64,000 bases of DNA from Paulownia fortunei (Eukaryota; Streptophyta; Magnoliopsida; Lamiales; Paulowniaceae), in the NCBI GenBank assembly GCA_019321725.1, contig CM033110.1, positions 21,445,278-21,509,277 of the forward strand. Direction: 5' to 3'. Within the stretch, counting starts at the first letter, position 1. Each line of letters opens with the position of its first letter. The notes under the pieces were generated by a model. It made no database searches, had not been told where the DNA came from, and worked only from the letters and a program-made list of their open reading frames with translations. A program made the position numbers and the translations under genes. Positions 60,953 through 64,000 of the stretch are shown in pieces.

Positions 60953-61193
60953 CTCTGGACTTCTCTTATCTCTTCGTCTTGTTGCATCCCGTGAAAAAGC
61001 CGAAGAAAAAAATGAAGAATAATTACCACTAAATTTCCAATAGATAAAATTTGTTTCATAGCTGATAATTGTGCGAACCTGCTGCGATGTAAATTCCTCG
61101 GGAGCACCCGAGTTGCTGTCCACTTCGCTGTCTGACATATATACTCAGAAACTTGAAAATTTGAAAATCCAAGATGAATAAACTTCAGGGATT

Positions 61194-61207
61194 TAGGGTT
61201 AGGGTTT
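61194..61207 (-). promoter_or_regulatory. Telo-box (AAACCCTAACCCTA)
   Basis: The plus strand reads TAGGGTTAGGGTTT 56-69 bases upstream of the ATG at 61138 of the minus-strand gene. Telo-boxes (AAACCCTA) near the start of transcription are a known feature of plant ribosomal-protein and ribosome-biogenesis genes, which fits the gene assignment. Confidence 0.75.
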
Positions 61208-61252
61208 TTGCTGCCGCTCATAGATGCACAATGTACTAATTTACCGCTTATT

Positions 61253-61313
61253 TGGGCTGCTCAAAGCTCGTAAGAACCCAGGTAGGCTGAGCTTGGTCAA
61301 ATCATATTGGGCT
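61253..61313 (-). promoter_or_regulatory. Two site II-type motifs (TGGGCT)
   Basis: TGGGCT occurs at 61253-61258 and 61308-61313 on the plus strand (AGCCCA on the gene's strand), upstream of the telo-box. Site II (TGGGCC/T) plus telo-box is the TCP-bound promoter combination reported for plant translation and growth genes. Confidence 0.6.
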
Positions 61314-64000
61314 ACTACATATCAATCTCATATTGGGTTTTGTCTTGGCTTAATTTTTTCTCTTTTATTTATTTATATATATATATATATATTTTACTAA
61401 TTGATTTTATGCAGGAACTAAGGGTGCTGTGCAGTCGGAGGCTTTATAAAAAATTTTAAATTAATAAAATTTATATATATAATTATTAAATTTAAAATTT
61501 ATTTCTTCTAAAATTTTAAGTATATATATTTTAATAAAATATTTAATTTTTATTTTTATTTTTATCTTTTACATCATTTAAAATATAATAATGATATAAA
61601 ATGTGGTCTATTACAGTCATTTTGAGTCGCAAAAATTTCTATTGGGCGTTGCGCACAACCATGATGTGGAAAATTAGTTTAGCTCCATCTGACTTTTTCG
61701 AGACCTAAAAATTTAATTGAGGTTTAGGTTTTTTGAAAAAAAAAGGAGTAAAGGATTTTTTTTTCTTTTCTTTTTTTGGTAAGATCAAGAAAAGATAAAG
61801 GAAGAAGGGTAAAGGCAAAGTATCCCACAAGAAAGCAATATTTATTGTGTTCATATTTCTTCTGATGATGTTTTTTTTTTTTTTTTCCCTTTTATAGAAA
61901 CGATCAAATACTTACATATCATTCACTATATTCAATTTCAAATTTAAAATTTATCAAATGCATTATTAATTTTGGCTTTTATGAATAAATCTTGATGATC
62001 GGTTTTCACAATGGAATAACATCTGATAAAAATGTTTAAAAAATAAATGTTTCTTCTTTTTTTTTTTCATGATATACAATAATATTGAATTATTTTTAAC
62101 ATTTTGTTTCATGAATATTTATGTTATCATCCACTTATTTTTCTCCTCAATTCTAACATTTGCTATGGCAATCAAAACTTATAACCAGAATCCCCCATTA
62201 AAAAAAAAAAAAAAAAAACAGTCCGATAATAAATTTTTATTTTTATTTTCTTATAATTTCAGTAGAGTGATGTCAACCACAATGTTCCAGGCATAATTAT
62301 AATAGCAAAGAAGAGCAGATATTTATCGAGGGTGACATATCACCTAAAATTGGTCGCAAAATTATTTGAATGTGCATGATGTGGGGGGCTCACAAGACAT
62401 AAAAACGCCGTGTTAGGAAAGTCAAATGGACTAGAAAACTGAATCCCCACTTTAATATGGAGAGCATTGGGAGTCTGGGGTCTATGTTTGAATTTTAGTA
62501 TAGATGTCACGTCGTTTTTATTATTTGGTGGAATTTTTTTTTTATTTAGATAAAAGTTTTATGTTTAATCTTGAAATATTAAATGAAAATGTTCCATAAG
62601 ATAGGATATTCACAGTTAAGATTCAAATCCAAGAAGACGCCAATTTTCCTAACTAAATGAATTTAAAAGAGTTTTAATTTAAGTATGATCTCTTATTGAA
62701 AGGTGCCAAAAAAATGAGAGAGGAAAAGAAAAAGGTTGTGAAACTTTAGTTTAAGTTTTCCAATAAAGATCATTTGAGATGTGAATATTCAAAGGACATG
62801 AGCTGGATATAATATGTAATAATATTGCATCATTTTTATCAAATTTTGTCTTTAAGAGATATTGCCAAAACCATAATACTATTATTACATGGATTTGTTG
62901 CATCTCTTTTTGCGTCCACTGTCTCATCATAATTATGTTTTAGTTTTCATGCTTTGTTTGTTTCACTGCCAAGACAGAACCATACATTATTATTATGACT
63001 GGATGGAGCAAATGAGTGATTAAAAAAAAAAGTGATTAAATGAAGAATCTGATTATTTATCCAAATAACATTATGTTTACTTTATATGAATAAATGTATG
63101 ATGTGGAAATATATTTTATATTGTGTAAATACTGGGATTAAAAATATATTATTTAAAATATTATATATCATGCTGCGGACCCACGAGTGTAAACTTAGAA
63201 GTTAAATTTCAGCACAACGAGCTCTATTAGCAACTATTTCATATTTATTCTCACTTTAAAAAAATAATTAATTCAAATTATTAGAAGAATCTATTATATC
63301 TCCTTATAAATTAATTTATTTTTCCTTTTAAATATCACACCATCGATCACTCACCATGCAATAAAACCAAAAAAAACATTTCGTAAAATGAATTATTTCC
63401 TAACTATTGTCAAGTGTTTTATTCACTATTTTTGATGATTTTTGTAAAAGTAGTTAAAATCTTCAAAATTTTCAAGATAAAAAACAGAGTTATAATATTG
63501 GGATGGAGGGATTATATATCTTTTTTTCTTTTTATGAAAATTGTGGAGTAGTTTTAACACTTGTAACAAACAAAAAGAGTAGGCACATGGAACAAAAATG
63601 CACCCCTACCCCCGCCCCCCCCCCCCCCTCCAAGGCCCACCATCAGTGTCTAAGTCTACGGCCCAAGCGTCACGCTGCAGGACTGGTGGTGGGCTCTGTC
63701 TAACAAGTTGATTTCGTCTCAGTCAAACCAGTCTTTTCCATTGTCCTTTTTGACCCACAAATCCAATCTTATACTTTAAGTAAAAGTTAATATTTTATTT
63801 ATAAAAAAAAACATAATCTGGCCATTATACACATTTGTCACCCTCCAAAATCAACAATAAGGGACAACTTATAGAGGCATGTAGGGACATCACAATTAAT
63901 TTCTTTAATAGCATCAATTATTTTTATCTTCTTAGTCCATATGAACAGGAAATTTTTAAAGCAGTTACATTATTAATTAGCTATTTTACATCTAATTGTA
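61314..64000. other. Gene-free AT-rich interval at the right edge
   Basis: No gene is supported. Visible features are a (TA)n run at about 61373-61391, very AT-rich DNA at 61,440-61,600, several A or T runs of 10 or more bases (for example 61871-61886, 62201-62218) and a C-rich tract at 63612-63630 (CCCCCGCC followed by a C run). Short open frames at 62069-62296 and 63503-63703 consist mostly of these simple repeats. Confidence 0.55.

Larger units (their letters stand above)
56292..61138 (-). pseudogene. 90S pre-ribosome/U3-associated factor-like gene, apparently disrupted
   Basis: Minus-strand exons in order: 61138-61079 (MSDSEVDSNSGAPEEFTSQQ), about 60984-60937 (GMQQDEEIREVQR...), 60159-59985 (EGKERHTQWAQKLTP, then in another frame LPKEDPSKDETETET... 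ending KLLAACEK), 59870-59790 (KVLTSDYEDQKAEKKPASRK), and a last exon from 56601 (SEPVILKDTPSSQCAQNSLD...NSNQALRLIL). The order matches a small plant protein annotated as a U3-containing 90S pre-ribosomal complex subunit (At2g43110-like, from memory). Lesions: no AG at the exon 2 acceptor (CACGGGATG), an 11-A run at the exon 2 end that shifts frame relative to the expected KAR codons, and a one-base frame break in exon 3. A CACTA-like insertion and a partial exon duplicate lie before the last exon. The C-terminal stop is uncertain. Assembly error could mimic some lesions. Confidence 0.65.

Noticed and set aside
61194..61207. Interstitial telomere repeat
   Set aside because: Only two degenerate TTTAGGG units; position and partner motifs fit a promoter telo-box better.
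61208..61252. Start of the ribosome-biogenesis-like gene at an upstream ATG (61221)
   Set aside because: That frame reads through the donor and a non-homologous segment; ATG 61138 gives an acidic N-terminus with a proper donor and sits downstream of the telo-box.
1..64000. tRNA, rRNA, CRISPR array or a defence/biosynthetic cluster
   Set aside because: No cloverleaf-type A/B boxes, rRNA segments or regularly spaced repeats were seen on reading; gene content is ordinary plant housekeeping and signalling, so no undescribed system is claimed.

Overview
The window is nuclear DNA from a flowering plant, probably a eudicot. It is AT-rich, its genes are split by GT-AG introns, their products are plant-specific families, and decayed LTR retrotransposons and MITE-like repeats lie between and inside the genes. 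I found no rRNA, tRNA, CRISPR array or bacterial-type operon.

Layout. 1-254 (+) is the last exon of a CYP82-type cytochrome P450 cut by the window edge. 1609-9311 (-) is an eight-exon extra-large G protein gene (XLG1 type, 979 aa). About 10.8-16.1 kb is a decayed gag-only LTR retrotransposon whose gag region carries a nested 2.84-kb solo LTR with its target duplication still readable. 18196-19656 (-) is an intronless seven-repeat WD40 gene of the JINGUBANG type. 21654-52506 (+) is one very large gene for a plant VPS13-like bridge lipid-transfer protein. I resolved it into 36 exons whose phases all agree, giving 3200 aa. Its introns hold two MITE-like elements with recognisable ends, a third candidate, a 22-base G run and several tandem duplications. 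54523-54816 (+) is a small unrecognised gene. About 56.3-61.2 kb (-) holds a gene resembling a 90S pre-ribosome/U3-associated factor. It has a telo-box and site II promoter motifs but also a lost splice acceptor, two frame disruptions, a partial duplicate of its middle exons and a CACTA-like insertion, so it is probably a pseudogene in this assembly. 61.3-64 kb shows no gene.

The genes do not form a pathway; they are ordinary neighbours in a plant chromosome (heterotrimeric-type G signalling, pollen WD40 regulation, membrane-contact lipid transfer, ribosome biogenesis). The WD40 and VPS13-like genes are divergently transcribed from a 2-kb shared interval. The most informative structures are the VPS13-like exon model, the nested LTR insertion, and the broken and partly duplicated ribosome-biogenesis gene. 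I found no convincing previously undescribed molecular system.
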